Below are positions 36,527-48,977 of a DNA stretch of 64,000 nt, piece after piece. The notes beneath the pieces were generated by a model. The model was not told the DNA's origin and did no database searches. It saw only the letters and a list, made by a program, of their open reading frames with translations. A program made the translations under genes and the position numbers. Each line of letters begins with the position of its first letter. Positions within the stretch are counted from its first letter, which is position 1. This DNA is from Ochotona curzoniae (lineage: Eukaryota > Chordata > Mammalia > Lagomorpha > Ochotonidae). The stretch is taken from assembly GCF_017591425.1 (NCBI RefSeq), contig NW_024467119.1, positions 26,757,001 through 26,821,000 of the forward strand, read 5' to 3'.

Positions 36527-37962
36527 GTATTGAACATTCACAGGTCTGTGCGAGGAGACAGTGAAAATCCTCAGCCTTGTGCTCGAGCCTCCTGTTCTTC
36601 CCTATTCAAATTTCCCTCTGTTCTAATGAACACTGACTTGACATTAGCTATACACACATCCGAGTTTGTAAGCATGTATAAGGTCAGTCATTTGCTCGCA
36701 AAAGCTGTAATCTAGTACAGAACATATGAACAGTTGCAATAAGATGTGGTAGACTTACTAGAAGTGTGCATAACATTCTGTGAGAAGATCAAGCAAGACA
36801 TCAACGGGCAACAGGGGGGTTCTGTGTAAAGCATTCTGTGAAAGAAGGGAAAAACAACGGAGCCGTGTTTTTTAAAGGAGGTGAAACTTTTGAAAACAGA
36901 AATCGAAACACCAAATAGCATCAGAAACATAAATGCTTAAGAATAAACACCCAAAAGAAAATATACCAAGTAGAATGACATTGTTCTTTACAATGTTTTA
37001 TTTCTTAAACATATAGGTGCCTGCGTAAAAGAAAAATAATGGGAATGTGGTATGAGGTTTATAACGTGTAAAGTAAAACATGACAATAGGTCAAAGGATT
37101 ACAGGGGAGAAGTGTACTATGCTTCAGCTACAACAGGTGGAGTACAAGTATTTGAAGCCAGAGTACTGTGAATTAAAAATGCAGATTGTAGCAGAGCAAG
37201 ATCCTGCAAGGATTGTCTCCCTCACAATAAGACAGCAGTTTGAACAGACATCCAGGCCCAAAACTATTTTCACCAGAGCTAAGAGAATGAAGTAAGAGAT
37301 CACAGGATTTGGTTTTGGCATAATAATGAGAACAGAGGCAATAAAGAAGACAGAAAGAAATGAATCCCCTGTGTCATCACTTCCTGAACTCCAAGCAGCT
37401 GAACACAGAGTCAACCCCGCCTGGAGAGGGGATGGATCCTCAGCATGGGGTTTGACTTGAAACTAGTAATTCTCACCTATGACCTTTGTTCCTGGCCAAA
37501 CAGTGTCTGCAGACAGAGCCTCGGAACTGTATTTGCCTGGCAACCTAAAGGCTTCCATCACTAATCTTTCCCCAAATGCAAGCAGTACAGCATAGGGAAA
37601 AATTCCATCTACTAGGAAGTAGGGCAGGGAAATATACTTGTTTTGGAACTTAGTGAATTTAGTGACATACCCCTGAAATTCTAAGTGAGGAAAACGCAGA
37701 CAGTCCCTATCCCCCTGGTCAGTGCCAGGGATAGTCTCTGGACCCCCCGTCTGGTGGAGACAGGCAGCCCAGGACAGAATGACTTGTATTGTCAACTGTG
37801 TCTAGCTGCAGCATCCTCAGGCCACAAGCACGCCATGCCAGCCTTGGTCCTATGCTGGTATTGCTGTCATCTGGGTGGGCCTGGGATTCCACATGTCACT
37901 CAGAATTGCAGTCATGGTTATGGTATCTCCCATTGTGACTTTCTGCTAACTCTAGCTAGTAC
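36527..37962. other. SINE-free noncoding stretch
   Basis: Short ORFs on both strands (37080-37795) with no recognisable protein. No named repeat before the microsatellite. Confidence 0.4.
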
Positions 37963-37989
37963 CACACACACACACACACACACACACAC
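37963..37989. repeat. (CA)n microsatellite
   Basis: An uninterrupted 27-base CA run followed by 'ggagagagagag'. Confidence 0.97.
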
Positions 37990-38059
37990 GGAGAGAGAGA
38001 GAAATGAAAATTAGAATATAATTTTCTTTTGATATACTCCCAAATTCCTTTAACACATA

Positions 38060-38252
38060 GGGATGGGTCAGGCCAAAGTCCGAGTCTGCAGGTTTCCCCT
38101 CTGAGTGGCAGTGACCATACTACTTGGCTCATCACACCTGCTGCCTCTCAGAGGATGTGTCAGCAAGAAATTGGAATTGGTAGTGGAGCGGGGGCTTCAC
38201 ACAGAATGTGGGAGTCCCCCTGCAGCATCTCAACTGCTGTGCCAAATGCCTG
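38060..38252 (-). mobile_element. old CSINE-related fragment
   Basis: 'gggtcaggccaaagtccgagtctgcagg', 'cagcaagaaattggaattggtag' and 'tctcaactgctgtgccaaatgcctg'. Confidence 0.65.
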
Positions 38253-38299
38253 ATCATCAGTTTTTGCTTCCGTCATTTGTTTATTCTACTGCTGCAAAA

Positions 38300-38900
38300 A
38301 CATTTTTATGAACTCTATTGTACATGTGACCTGATAGCAAAACACAGAAGAGTTTCTCTAATGTGAAAATGTTGAGTTACCGGATTGCAGGCAATGCACA
38401 ACCTTTGCAAACCAACCATAACCTTTTTCTCCCTAAATTCCGTTCAGCTTTATACTTCTCACTGGCATACGTTCCTGTCTGGTTAACCAACAAGCAAATA
38501 CTGAATATTATCATCCTTTTCCATTTTTCATAATTTTATGAGTATAAAATAGTATCTCATAGTGATTTTAATTCACACATATATTCATGGGTTCTTTTAT
38601 ATTCTGTAAAATATCTCCCTCTTTTTTTTTTTTTTTTTTTTTTTTTGCTTAGTTGTTCCCTTGGGCTCTGTCATTTTTTTTTTCTTTGCTGTTTTTTAAG
38701 AATATGTGTTTTGGATAAATTTTCAAATATATTTAATAATTTTGTGGCTTACTTACTAAACTCTAATTAGTATATGTTTTTATAAACAGACATTGTTCAA
38801 TTTAATATAGTTCACTTTAACAATAACTGTGAGCAATATCCATGTTATTTATTACATATTTCTCATTCATCTGTATTTTCTTTTTTAATATTTAAAGCTC
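38300..38900 (-). mobile_element. possible old L1 remnant with a T25 run
   Basis: 'tgagtataaaatagtatctcatagtgattttaattcac' resembles antisense ORF2, and the following T-rich text fits. A pure T run spans 38622-38646. Confidence 0.45.
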
Positions 38901-38927
38901 TTTCTTTCCTAAATTTTAATTTTATTA

Positions 38928-39250
38928 AAAAATATTTTATTTATTTGAAAGACAGAGTTACAGAGAGATACAGAAAAAGAAATAGAGAGAGATCTTTACT
39001 CGTTCATTCTCCAAATGTCTGAAATGGCTTGGGCTGGGCCGCGCTGAAGCTGGGAGTATGGAAGACCATCTGGGTTTCTGACAGGGTTGGCAGAATCCCA
39101 ACCACTTGCTTGGAACATCTGCTGCTTGTCTAGGAGCATTAGGGGTCTGGATCATAAGTGGAGCAGCCACGACTTGAATGGGTGCTTATATGGAATGCTG
39201 GAGTTACAGGTAGGTAGCACATTAACCTACTATGTCTCAGCACTGGCACC
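38928..39250 (-). mobile_element. CSINE, older type
   Basis: 'aaaaaatattttatttatttgaaagacagagttacagagag' to 'acattaacctactatgtctcagcactggcacc'. Confidence 0.88.
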
Positions 39251-41402
39251 TTTCTTGCATCTTCAAATAATCATAATTATTTTCTCTGTGCAATATGAGA
39301 TTAGGGTTGTCAAGAACCTTGGAGAGTATTGATGTTACCAGACTTACACAATCATAAGATTTTCCTGCCACAGTTTCATGGTTTCTGGTAGAAAATCCCA
39401 AGATGCCAGATCAGATACAAAGGTTTTTATTATTCACAGCAATGATGGCAATTAGAGTATAAGTATTCATGCCAGTTCCTTTGGTCCCAGGCCTCCTAGG
39501 GTGGTACAACTAAGGTCAGGTGACTACTTCAAACACAGTAACACAGTGGGTTGAATTGTACAAAAGAAACCTTGTGCCTAGGGAGCCCAAATCTTTTATA
39601 ACAGATAGTAAGCACATCTGGATTTAGACCTACACTTCATCTTTGTGGTAATCAAACTTGTGCTTTGCTCTGGAAGGAAATACTCTATTCTTCAAACCTG
39701 TTGGCTGGTTACTCAGTGCTTTTATTTGCAAGATGCACAAACAAATGCAAGAAGTCCAAAAAGAATTGTCTCCCAACATGAAGCTCCATTTTTTTCCCCC
39801 TTTTTTTTCTGACCAAGCAAGTGGCCAATTGTCTCTGCACTATTTAATGCCTGATTTCTTCTTTGGCAAGAGCTCAGCAAATGCAGCCTTAGCATCATCA
39901 GATTTCTGTGTTTTTATATGCCTGCTTTTGGGCTCTCTATTAATCAAGAGTCTCTCTTTGCAAGAATCTCATATATCTTTCCTTATGGCATGCACATAAT
40001 AAATCTTAGTGTTGGTGATGCAATTTCATCTCCCATCCATCCTGCTGAGCTTCAGGAAGATCCTACATATGTCTTGTCCTTTCGTTTTCCCTTAAATTGA
40101 AAAAAAATTGCTCAGAAAGTGTAATTTCAACATCACTTTATTCAGACTTTGTGTATTGTTTCGTTTCTTCCCAAAGTTTGTTTGAAACTCCCTGTGGAGC
40201 ACTCTGCTGCGAGGTCTTTATCATAACTTCCCCCCATACAAGGATCCAGCTTTGCTCCTTCTGCTCCAAGCGTGTTCTTTGGAAATGAGTGTTCTCACCC
40301 TCGGACTTCAGCAGATGGCCCTGGGACAAATAGCAGCTCATTTACTTCTCCTCATGCTTCCTTCCACATTGTTGTCAGCTTCTCAGAGTTTTTATTTTCC
40401 TCCTGGCAGCCTACCTATCCCTTCTAAATGATGCTTTGTGTATTTTGTTTAACTTCTTCGGGCGTTATGCACCAAGGGTAGTTTTGAGGAGATCTAGCCA
40501 ATTACATTACCAGAAATGGAAGTCAGGTCGAAACTGATTTTAAAATAGATGAACCTCACAAAGTTGTGGTTTGCATCTACAGACATTCCATGAAGTATGC
40601 CTGATTGAATGAAATAGGTTTGGGTTTGGTATCTGTGATGGCACTGCAGTATCCCCCAAATAATCCCACACTTAATTTGGCATTACCGCTATTAGACACT
40701 TGTTTCCTGAAAACTTGACAAAATTATGAAATATTGAAAACATGCAGAAAATCATATAAGATCTTTGGATCTCCCACTAACATTAAATATAAATTAGTGC
40801 AGTGGCCAGTTTTCTTGACTTGTTTTATATTTACAATGTAGAATATATTATATTTTTCTATATCTTAACATTTTTACTGTTAATCTGCATGCCCTCTGTT
40901 GCCTTTTACACACTCATCATCATGTTTGAAAAACTTATCTATACTGATATTCTGAATTCTAACCCTTTATTCTAACCTTTATTCTGTGTAAACATCCTTT
41001 CATATGTCATTTTGAGCTTATGTTTGAGTTTTGTTTTAAACTGAAGGGTCTATACAATAGGATGTACTTCACTTTAATTAATAATTAGATACATTCATTT
41101 TCTTATACTTAATCTTCAAGATTATGGTGAAATCCTAGGAGATAGAATGTTATTATAGGTAACTGACATTGTTACTATTGAAAGTTGGCTGTCATAGAGG
41201 AAAGAACATTTTAAACTTTCTTATTTAATGTCCATAATTGGGAAAAGTACTGAAAGCTTAACAAAAGTTAAGTTCTGATAAAGGATTGTGCTGACTATAT
41301 ACTATATGTAACATCTTGTGAGTCATTCAAATGATGTTAAAATTTCTCCCATTAATAATGAAAAATTAGTGATTTGAGATTCGTGCTCCGTTTTCCTTGC
41401 AG
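39251..41402. other. noncoding stretch upstream of the first coding exon
   Basis: The segment 39340-39610 could be an LTR relic. The rest is AT-rich single-copy-looking sequence with no CSINE for 2.1 kb before the exon. Confidence 0.4.
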
Positions 41403-41474
41403 GTATTTATGAGCCTCCATTTCTTATACTACTGCAGTGAACCAACCTTGGATGTGAAAATTGCCTTTTGTCAG
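41403..41474 (+). CDS. MAPK10: MAPK10 (JNK3) first coding exon, residues 1-22
   Basis: This exon holds six bases of 5'UTR, then ATG at 41409 and 22 codons reading MSLHFLYYCSEPTLD...IAFCQ. This is the N-terminal extension that distinguishes long JNK3 isoforms from JNK1 and JNK2. The acceptor is a pyrimidine-rich tract ending 'ttccttgcag' at 41402; the donor is 'cag|gtgtgt' at 41474/41475, phase 0. JNK3 is a neuronal stress-activated MAP kinase that phosphorylates c-Jun and related factors on Ser/Thr-Pro sites and is itself activated by MKK4/MKK7. The exon encodes no catalytic residue. The start codon has T at -3 and A at +4, a weak context. A second GT (after 41491) would extend the exon by 17 bases and shift the frame. 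Identity rests on direct recognition of the peptide and its exact phase match to the next exon. Confidence 0.97.
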
Positions 41475-41950
41475 GTGTGTGTTCCTTACAGGTAAAACAA
41501 GGTACAGTATATTCCCTTGTATTTCCATTTGCCATTCTGTTTTACGTTTATTCTTCAGTAATTTATATGTGACATTAAATGCAGTGTATGAAGTAGAAAC
41601 TTAAATTTTTTATTTACTAGATGATATAAATTAGGAAAGAATGAAGACAAATATCTTTGAATGATTATGTAGTATTCACTGTGTTAAGGGTTTATTTACT
41701 AAGTTTCACTTGTACTTTCAGTTTTCAGTATGTCTTTTCAAGGTCCTGATATGGAATTTTAACCATCAAAATAGCTCAAGTTTATTTATTATTTCGCATC
41801 CTATGAAATGATGAGCCCTCACAGGGTAGTCACAATGCCTACCTATAGTAACATACAGGTGGTGCTCAGGTTTTTTTTTTTTTTTCTGATGGGCAGTATT
41901 GACCAAAAGTTAGTTGAATACACTGAACACAAAAGAAAAATTAAACCTGT

Positions 41951-42290
41951 TTACTTGTAAGAAACAGCAACAATGGCTGCCTGATAAGATACCTGCCTGT
42001 TCATGCTCTTATAAGCTCTGTGCTTGAGGAGCAGGCTGTGTAGGCTCCAAACTGCAGGTTGTTTACAGCAGGTAGTAAAATCAATAGTGTTCCATTTCAC
42101 CCTCAAGAATTGCTTCAGTTGGGATAATAAATTATACGTTAGCTCCGTTTCTATTTCAATCAGAGAGTTTGACTTCAATTCTCTCTGTAGTGATTGCCAT
42201 CGTACTCTCTCACTGAGCTGTGTTGTGAGAACGACACCTGCCCATTTCAACCAGTTATCAAAAGGAATTCTGCTGTTTCCCTTATGTTAA
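41951..42290. other. unassigned segment with long ORFs on both strands
   Basis: A moderately GC-richer 340-base segment holds 99-codon (minus) and 88-codon (plus) frames. Neither resembles a known protein, so coding is unlikely. Confidence 0.3.
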
Positions 42291-42587
42291 TAATGCTTCT
42301 ACAACTCTGGAATTAATAGGTATTGTTGTAGAAAAGTATGAAGGAAAACAAAGCATTGTCTTGGATGTGCTTTGTAGATCTTTATCATCTACTCTCCTGG
42401 AGAATTATTAGCGTTTCTATGGAGAAGTAAAATGTGGTGTGTGTTATGAGTGACATTTACTGATGTGCTTCACCTCCCCAACCTCTGCATGTTGGAGTGA
42501 CTGAAGCCTCGGGCCTTAAGATAGCATGTTCAGTAAGACATGTTGCATCTGGGTAGCCTTGGTATGAAATTCCAAGTCTACTCTCTT

Positions 42588-42876
42588 AAAAAATTATTTA
42601 TTTAGAAAGGCAAACAGATAAACAAGAGAAAGAAGGTGAAGAAAATGGAAAGGAAGAGAGGGAGGGAGAAGTATTTTCCATCTGCTGGTTCATTACCCAA
42701 ATGGTCATCTGGATCTCCCTCAAGGGTGGAAGGGAGCCAGGCACATGGGCCACCATTTGCTGCTTTCCCAGGCACCTCCTGAGGGAGCTGGACAGGAACT
42801 GGAGCAGCTGGTACTTGAATCAACATTGAAATCTGTAGTCACAAGTGGTGGCTTAACCAGGTTTTTCCATGTCACA
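42588..42876 (-). mobile_element. CSINE-related SINE, diverged
   Basis: 'ttaaaaaattatttatttagaaaggc', 'ccatctgctggttcattacccaaatggtc' and 'tttgctgctttcccaggc'. Confidence 0.8.
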
Positions 42877-43199
42877 GGCAATAGAATCTGGCTCTGAATA
42901 GCCATCAACTTGTAACCTTGAATAACTTACACTATGTCTGTGTGATTTTTCCTTATTTATGAAAGGGAAAAAATACTGACATATTAGAAATGTTGTGAGA
43001 ATTCAATGGGTTTGTACTTGAAAATTGTTAGAACATGTGAATATTAAATGAATAACCACATTTTAAATAAGTGTGCATTCACTCTAATGCGGCTCCCCCT
43101 GAGTTCTATGCTTTAAATATTATCAGTATCTGGAATACTCACATATCTCCATCCCAAATTTCTCTGTGAAACTGGAATCAAGTAACTAAGTACCCATTA

Positions 43200-44560
43200 G
43201 TATCTCCACTTAGTTGTCAAACAGACGTGTCAAGCCATACATATTCTGAAACCCAATTCTGATCTTCCAAAATTGTTTTCATCAACTATTCCAATTCAGT
43301 AACTGCTAATGCTCTCCTTCCAGTGAAAACAAAATGCCTGAGGTTTGGACTACAGCTCCTGTTTGATATCTCAGCACGTTTTGTTCACTGTACATTCATA
43401 CTATCACCATAATTGGATGCTCGCTAGTCCTCATTATTCTCTCTGCTACCACTTGATCCTAAAAACCTTTATCTCTTAACTGGATTATTATATGCGTTCC
43501 ACCTGTTGGAACATGGCTTGATCTCAGCCCATCATCTACAGGAGTGACCTTAGAAAAACAGGAATGAGATCTTATCACACCTAGATTAAAAATAAGAAAA
43601 CAAAATCTTTGAGGAACCTTTTTTTTTTTAAGATTTATTTTTATTATTTTTTTTATTGGAAAGGCGGATATACAGAGAGGAGAGACAGGAAGATCTTCCA
43701 TCCGATGATTCACTCCCCAAGTGAGCGCAACGGGCCAGTGCTATGCCAATCCGGAGCCAGGAGCCTCTTCCGGGTCTCCCACGCGGGTGCAGGGTCCCAA
43801 AGCTTTGGGCTGTCCTCGACTGCTTTCCCGGGCCACAGACAGGAAGCTGGAAGGGAAGTGGGCCTTTGGGATAGAACCGGCGCCCATATGGGATCCAGGG
43901 CGTGCAAGGCGAGGACCTTAACCACTTGCGCCACCGCACCGGGCCCTGAAGAACCTTTTAAAACCTTCCCATCTCCCTTGATATAAGCCATCATAAAGGT
44001 TGAAACATTTATTATTTAGCCCCATTGAAGCCTTTTATCTTAAATACTGTCTCTCTGCTGTATAAAGCATCTCCTCCTTCATCCTCTGCAGAGTCTTGTT
44101 AAAAATGTTTCCTGAGGGAGTCTTTCCTTACTGTTTTGTTTAATATATCTCCTGGATGTGTAACTTCTGAGCCCTTCCCTTTCTCCTTTCACAATCCTTT
44201 GAGTACCCACCATCCAATAGATGCTGCCGATTTTCTGTTACTTCTCTCTCCACACTGGAATGCAGCTTGCAGGAGTTTTTCCATTGTCTTACTGTAGCCA
44301 TCTCGCATAGATTTTTGTTTGTGCACAACTCTTTCCAACGTGAAGTTCAATGATGGAAATCTGTCATGGTACGAGTATTTGCATTACAGAAACGAGTGAG
44401 TTCTGTAGAGAGTTCCCTTCCCAAAAAGTTATGCAACATTTACCAGGACAGTGCTGGGATGGATTTTGTGCCTACTTCATTGTTTTACTACAATAATCAT
44501 GAGAGTTTGTGATATAGGGTATGCTGTCATCAAATATTTGCTTAACGAGTGAATGGTATA
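43200..44560 (+). mobile_element. L2-like LINE relic, interrupted by a CSINE
   Basis: 'gaggaaccttttaaaaccttcccatctcc', 'cctgagggagtctttccttac' and 'ccacactggaatgcagcttgcaggag' follow L2 3' order. It ends near 'caaatatttgcttaacgagtgaatgg'. The element is diverged and its left limit is uncertain. Confidence 0.5.
43623..43946 (-). mobile_element. young-looking CSINE with target-site duplication
   Basis: The best-preserved copy: 'ttattggaaaggcggatatacagagagg', 'ccggcgcccatatgggatcc' and 'ccaccgcaccgggccc', with several CpGs kept. Direct repeats 'tgaggaacctttt' (43610-43622) and 'tgaagaacctttt' (43947-43959) flank it. Confidence 0.96.
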
Positions 44561-47150
44561 CCTTTTGCTCATATAATCAGCGCAGCTTTGATCTTGCTCT
44601 GGTGCAAGATGAGCAGGCCTGCATTTTTAGGTTTGAAAATCTGAACCCTATCATTAGCAAGCTGTCATGTTTATGAGTCATTTCCTTAGCTTCCACTGTC
44701 CTGGGCATGTGCCATGCGCATTTGCACTTAAAGTAACCAAAACAGGTTTCAATGGAAGCAACAAATTCTGGGATTTTATATCACAATGATGAAACTATAG
44801 TTTGTAGTAACCTATTATGCACTTATGAATAACTGGAAGAGAGGAATTTGAAGATGTCAAAGCCATATTAAGGAGATAAAATGTCAAATTATTTGATCAA
44901 TATACATTGCATACTCATGCATGTATTGATAGCACATTGTATCCTAGGAATAGATACCTTTTTGTATTAATGAAAAATTTAAGAGAAATGTATTTAGGGC
45001 AATGTAAATATTAATGACTGGTTTTGTATATATAATGGAATAACACACTACTCCACAAAAATGTGCAATAACAACCCGCAGAAAAATTTCACAAGCAAAA
45101 AACGTAAGTTCATGTTTTGTATATTTCAAGGTTAAATTTGAACCTCAAAAGTTTTCAATATAAGAATCTGAAAAATCTAGGTTTTTTTTCAATAATAATA
45201 ATAAAAAAGGAGTTTTGTTAGTTGACCGTTATTTTAAAAATCAGATCGCAGCACGTGGATGTAGATGCAGGTTTATTTTTAAAGAGAAGGCCTAAGATGA
45301 AGCAGTTGGAGAAACAGAGCACGGACCTCCAGTGTTGGCTCTGAGTTTTCTTGCTTACTGTGAATTTCTGACACACAAAATAGGCATACATATTCTCTCT
45401 CATGAAAACGAAGACTAAAACTGTTATAGCAAGCAGAATATTTCCATTTGTGAATCAGAGCATTTTTATTTGAGACTAACATTTTCTTTTTCCTTTAGCT
45501 CTCTGCCTCATTTATTTCTCCAGCTGTTTAAAGGAAGCAGTGGATTTATTTTTAGATGCAGAATTGCCATTTGGGCTTTGCTCTCAGCCTGTGTCCTCCA
45601 GGAGCTCATCATTTCATGGGACATCTCCCAGATCTTTTCCATGCCAGTATGTTTAAGCTGATCATCTGCAGGGCCAGTGGAACCCAATTTCCTGCCGCCA
45701 CTGACCATAGTCAAAGATCTTAAGTAACCTGCCAACACTTGATTAGCAGTCAAGTGTAGTTAAGAATCCAGGTCTCCTGAGTCTAGCTTTGTGTCTTTTA
45801 CGTTATATTTTCAATTTTTTTGATTATTGTCTCTGGGATCACAGAAGATAGCAAGCAAAACTGCCTAAAAGTATCTAACAGTGGAAAATATGCATGTTAT
45901 ATGTGATCATTTTGATGTTAGTTTTAAATCAAATCATTTTAAAAACATGAGTTTTAATGACCTCTTAAAATAGCTATTTATTTTATTATTACTATTTATT
46001 TTGTTACAGTTGTTTCAAAAATCCAGTACAAGGCTTTGTGAAGACAGGTCGGTCCTGGTTGTGCTCTGGGGGCTGGGAGGTGATGTGTCCTGCTAGATTC
46101 TTGTGTTCTGGAGTGAAAGTTCATCCATATCTAGTAAACGTGCAACAGATGCCCTTTGAGTGAAACCGGGGAAAATAAATCTTAGTGTAAAAACATCAAG
46201 TAGAAATCATTTGCTAGCTTTTGGAAATCAAATCAATTCCTCAACATATTCCCACTTCACTAGTGTTTATTAATAGCCTTAAGTGTGTTTTAATTATTTG
46301 TGCTAATCACAAATCAGTATCAACCCAACATTTTTCTAGCAGTTGGCAACACATTGTTCTCTTTAAATATTTACTGATGCTTGAGTTATGAGTAATTTTA
46401 ACTAATTTCCTGATTTTGAGACAGTCCGGCATGTAGAGGTTTTAAATAAATTAATCTACAAATCACAAATTCAGATAGCACTAGAAATAGAGCAAGTCTG
46501 TTAAAACTGATTTTTTCATGACTGAATCTTTATGGTGCAGGTTCTTATATCTTGTTGTCAGCGAAGCATTTACTCATTCACTAATTGATTGTTGACTTCA
46601 TCATTCGTTTATTCAGCATATCCTGCCTGAGTATTTGTAGCATGTTCTTGGAACGTATAGAAACTAGAGAAACAGGCTGAATGACACGCCTATAGTCCTA
46701 CTTACTCTCTCACACCATAGAGAATGGTAAGTTTATGAACAAATGCTCTTCTCCAGGTTAAAACCTTGGAGGGAAGCAGTAATGAGTCAGAGAATTCTAG
46801 CAATAGCATTTTTCCAGAATACGGAATGCTTACTATAGGTGAAAATGTTTTGGTATAAGGGTAATATGTTACTGTTAGATAGTAGAAGTAAATAGCAAGT
46901 ATTTGAGGAAATGGACATGGTACTTAACTAGATTTAATCATTCTGTATAGTGTCTAATAGCATCACTTTCTGCCCTGTAAACAGACACAATTATAATTTG
47001 TCAAGCTATCATAAGGTGAAAGAAAAATAAATCTATTCTTTTTCATTTGATCTTGTCAAATTTTCTTCATAATCTAGAGAAGGCAGACTCCATTTGCTTT
47101 ATTCTGAAATTGGAAGTTTTAACCATTATAAGTCCCTTTTTGAATGAAAA
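44561..47150. other. noncoding intron sequence without CSINEs
   Basis: A 2.6 kb SINE-poor segment. Nothing coding is recognised; a frame at 45470-45661 has no known match. Confidence 0.4.
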
Positions 47151-47154
47151 AAAC

Positions 47155-47398
47155 AAGTGTGTATTTGAGAGAAGAAAGAATCCAAGTAAGAGAGACAAAA
47201 TTCTCATGCCTTGGTTCAGTCCCTCATTGGTAACAGTTGGTGCTGGGCCAGAAAAAGCCAAGAGCTTGGAACTCAGTCCACTTCTCCCATATCAATGGCA
47301 GGGACCCAATCACAGGTGCTGTCATCTGTTTCCTTCCGGCTTGTGGATTAGCAGGAAGTGTAATTGGTAGTAGAGTTAACACTTGAATCCAGGTAGTT
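47155..47398 (-). mobile_element. old CSINE-related SINE
   Basis: 'gagagacaaaattctcatgccttggttcagtccctcattgg', 'gttggtgctgggccag' and 'agcaggaagtgtaattggtag'. Confidence 0.75.
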
Positions 47399-47401
47399 CA
47401 G

Positions 47402-47536
47402 CCTCGACTGCTTTCCCAGGCCACAGGCAGGGAGCTGGATGGGAAATGGTGCTGCCAGGATTAGAACCAGGGCCCAAATGAGATCCTGGCATTTTCAAGG
47501 AGAGGACGTTAGCCACTAGGTCACTGTGCCGGGCCT
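47402..47536 (-). mobile_element. truncated CSINE, head half
   Basis: 'cctcgactgctttcccaggccacaggcagg' to 'gttagccactaggtcactgtgccgggcc', abutting the older SINE directly. Confidence 0.92.
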
Positions 47537-48974
47537 CTGAATAATTATTTTTGTCATAAAGCATAACACATTTTGCATTTTTAAATAAATCAGAGATTTA
47601 TATGCCACTGTGATAACTGTCTGCCTATTTTTATTGTTGAGCGAAATGCAGCAGATTTGTATCTGAGTGGCAACATGAAAAAATGTTAGGAAACATTTCA
47701 TAAGGATAAATTTAATGCTAGATTTCTGCTTTGTACCCTGGGAATATTTTCCTAATATGTTAGTTTTTTCAGTTAGTGGGTTTAGTACGGTCACTTAACA
47801 TTAAGTAGCATGAAATTTGAAGGTGTAAAGGTTAAGATCAGTAATAAAGCCACTTTGCCTACTGTTTCAATTGAGTGAACCAATGATACTGGATTTGCTT
47901 GGGTCAGAAAAATATTTGATCCTGGTCTCTTGTTGAATGGGCCTATCAGGAATGTAAATGTGTTGATATTTTTTGCTTGGTTATGATTGAGGTAGTAATC
48001 ACATTAAATAAAATTATTACACTTTTCAAAATAAATGTGCTGCAAAATATACCAGAATTATCTGATTTTTGATGCACTGTGGTCAGCAATCATAGACTTC
48101 AAGAGAAATACTGTGCATTCCATGTTTGTGTGTATTGCGTTGCCAGATAATCATCAAATTCTTTATGCACACTTTTTAAATCCTTTTGCTTTTCCAATAG
48201 GAGGCTTGGATATAGTTAAGCAATGTTGTAGGCTGTTCTACACAAGTGTTTCCCAGAGAGTTGGGGACGCAATTAACACAGGCTGTATTATTCAGTGGGC
48301 AAAGAAGAATGAACACTTCTTGAGTTCTAAAACCATTTCCATTCTGGCTATGTCATTCAACTCTTGTTTGGATAATCATCTCTAAATGTAAATGCTTATT
48401 TGGTCTCAAATATATCTAACACGTTCTCCCATCCAAAAAGTGTAAGCTTCTACAAAAATATGCATCCAAAGCGATGAAAACCAGCACCTAGAGAATGTGC
48501 ACATCTAAGCTTTGGAATCAGTTTAAAGATTGTACACCTGACAGAATGGCAGCAATATAAATTATGGAAGCTTTAGGAATTACTTTACTGTGGATATAGA
48601 AGCAGATATTTAATTTCCAGTTTCCAGGCATTGGAAAAGCTGTGATTTTAAACTAAGGAGCACATTTTGCAGATGTTGACATGATCAGAATAACACACCA
48701 GAGTATTCCGATTCCTAGCGGCTTTTTAGTCTCCTTGTGAAGCAACCCCACCTTTTATTCCTGTGCTAAGAAATTATTTCCTTCTCTATTATCTATTACT
48801 TTTTACCTGGATTTTTTCCCCCTGTTTTGATTGCAAAACATCACTTATTTCCTATTTCACAGTCCTTTTTTTGTTAGTCTAGACAAATTGGAAATATGTA
48901 GATCAAAAGAGGTATAGTTTTGTGAGATTCATTTAGAGTCATTGAGAAAAAAATCACCACTCCAAGTTATATCT
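47537..48974. other. AT-rich noncoding intron
   Basis: A 116-codon plus frame at 48035-48385 resembles no known protein. There is no named repeat. Confidence 0.4.
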
Positions 48975-48977
48975 TCT

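Noticed and set aside
37080..37414. Opposed ORFs downstream of the candidate 5' exon
   Set aside because: They have no recognisable homology, and overlapping frames on both strands are expected by chance.
39340..39610. Possible LTR
   Set aside because: The 'aggtttttattattcacagcaatgatggc' text looks LTR-like, but I could not find matching ends or a family.
43609..43986. Overlapping ORFs on both strands
   Set aside because: They are translations of a well-preserved CSINE; the same peptide-like strings recur at every other CSINE.
48035..48385. 116-codon plus ORF in the MAPK10 intron
   Set aside because: No recognisable protein, no splice sites in a sensible phase, and AT-rich intronic composition.
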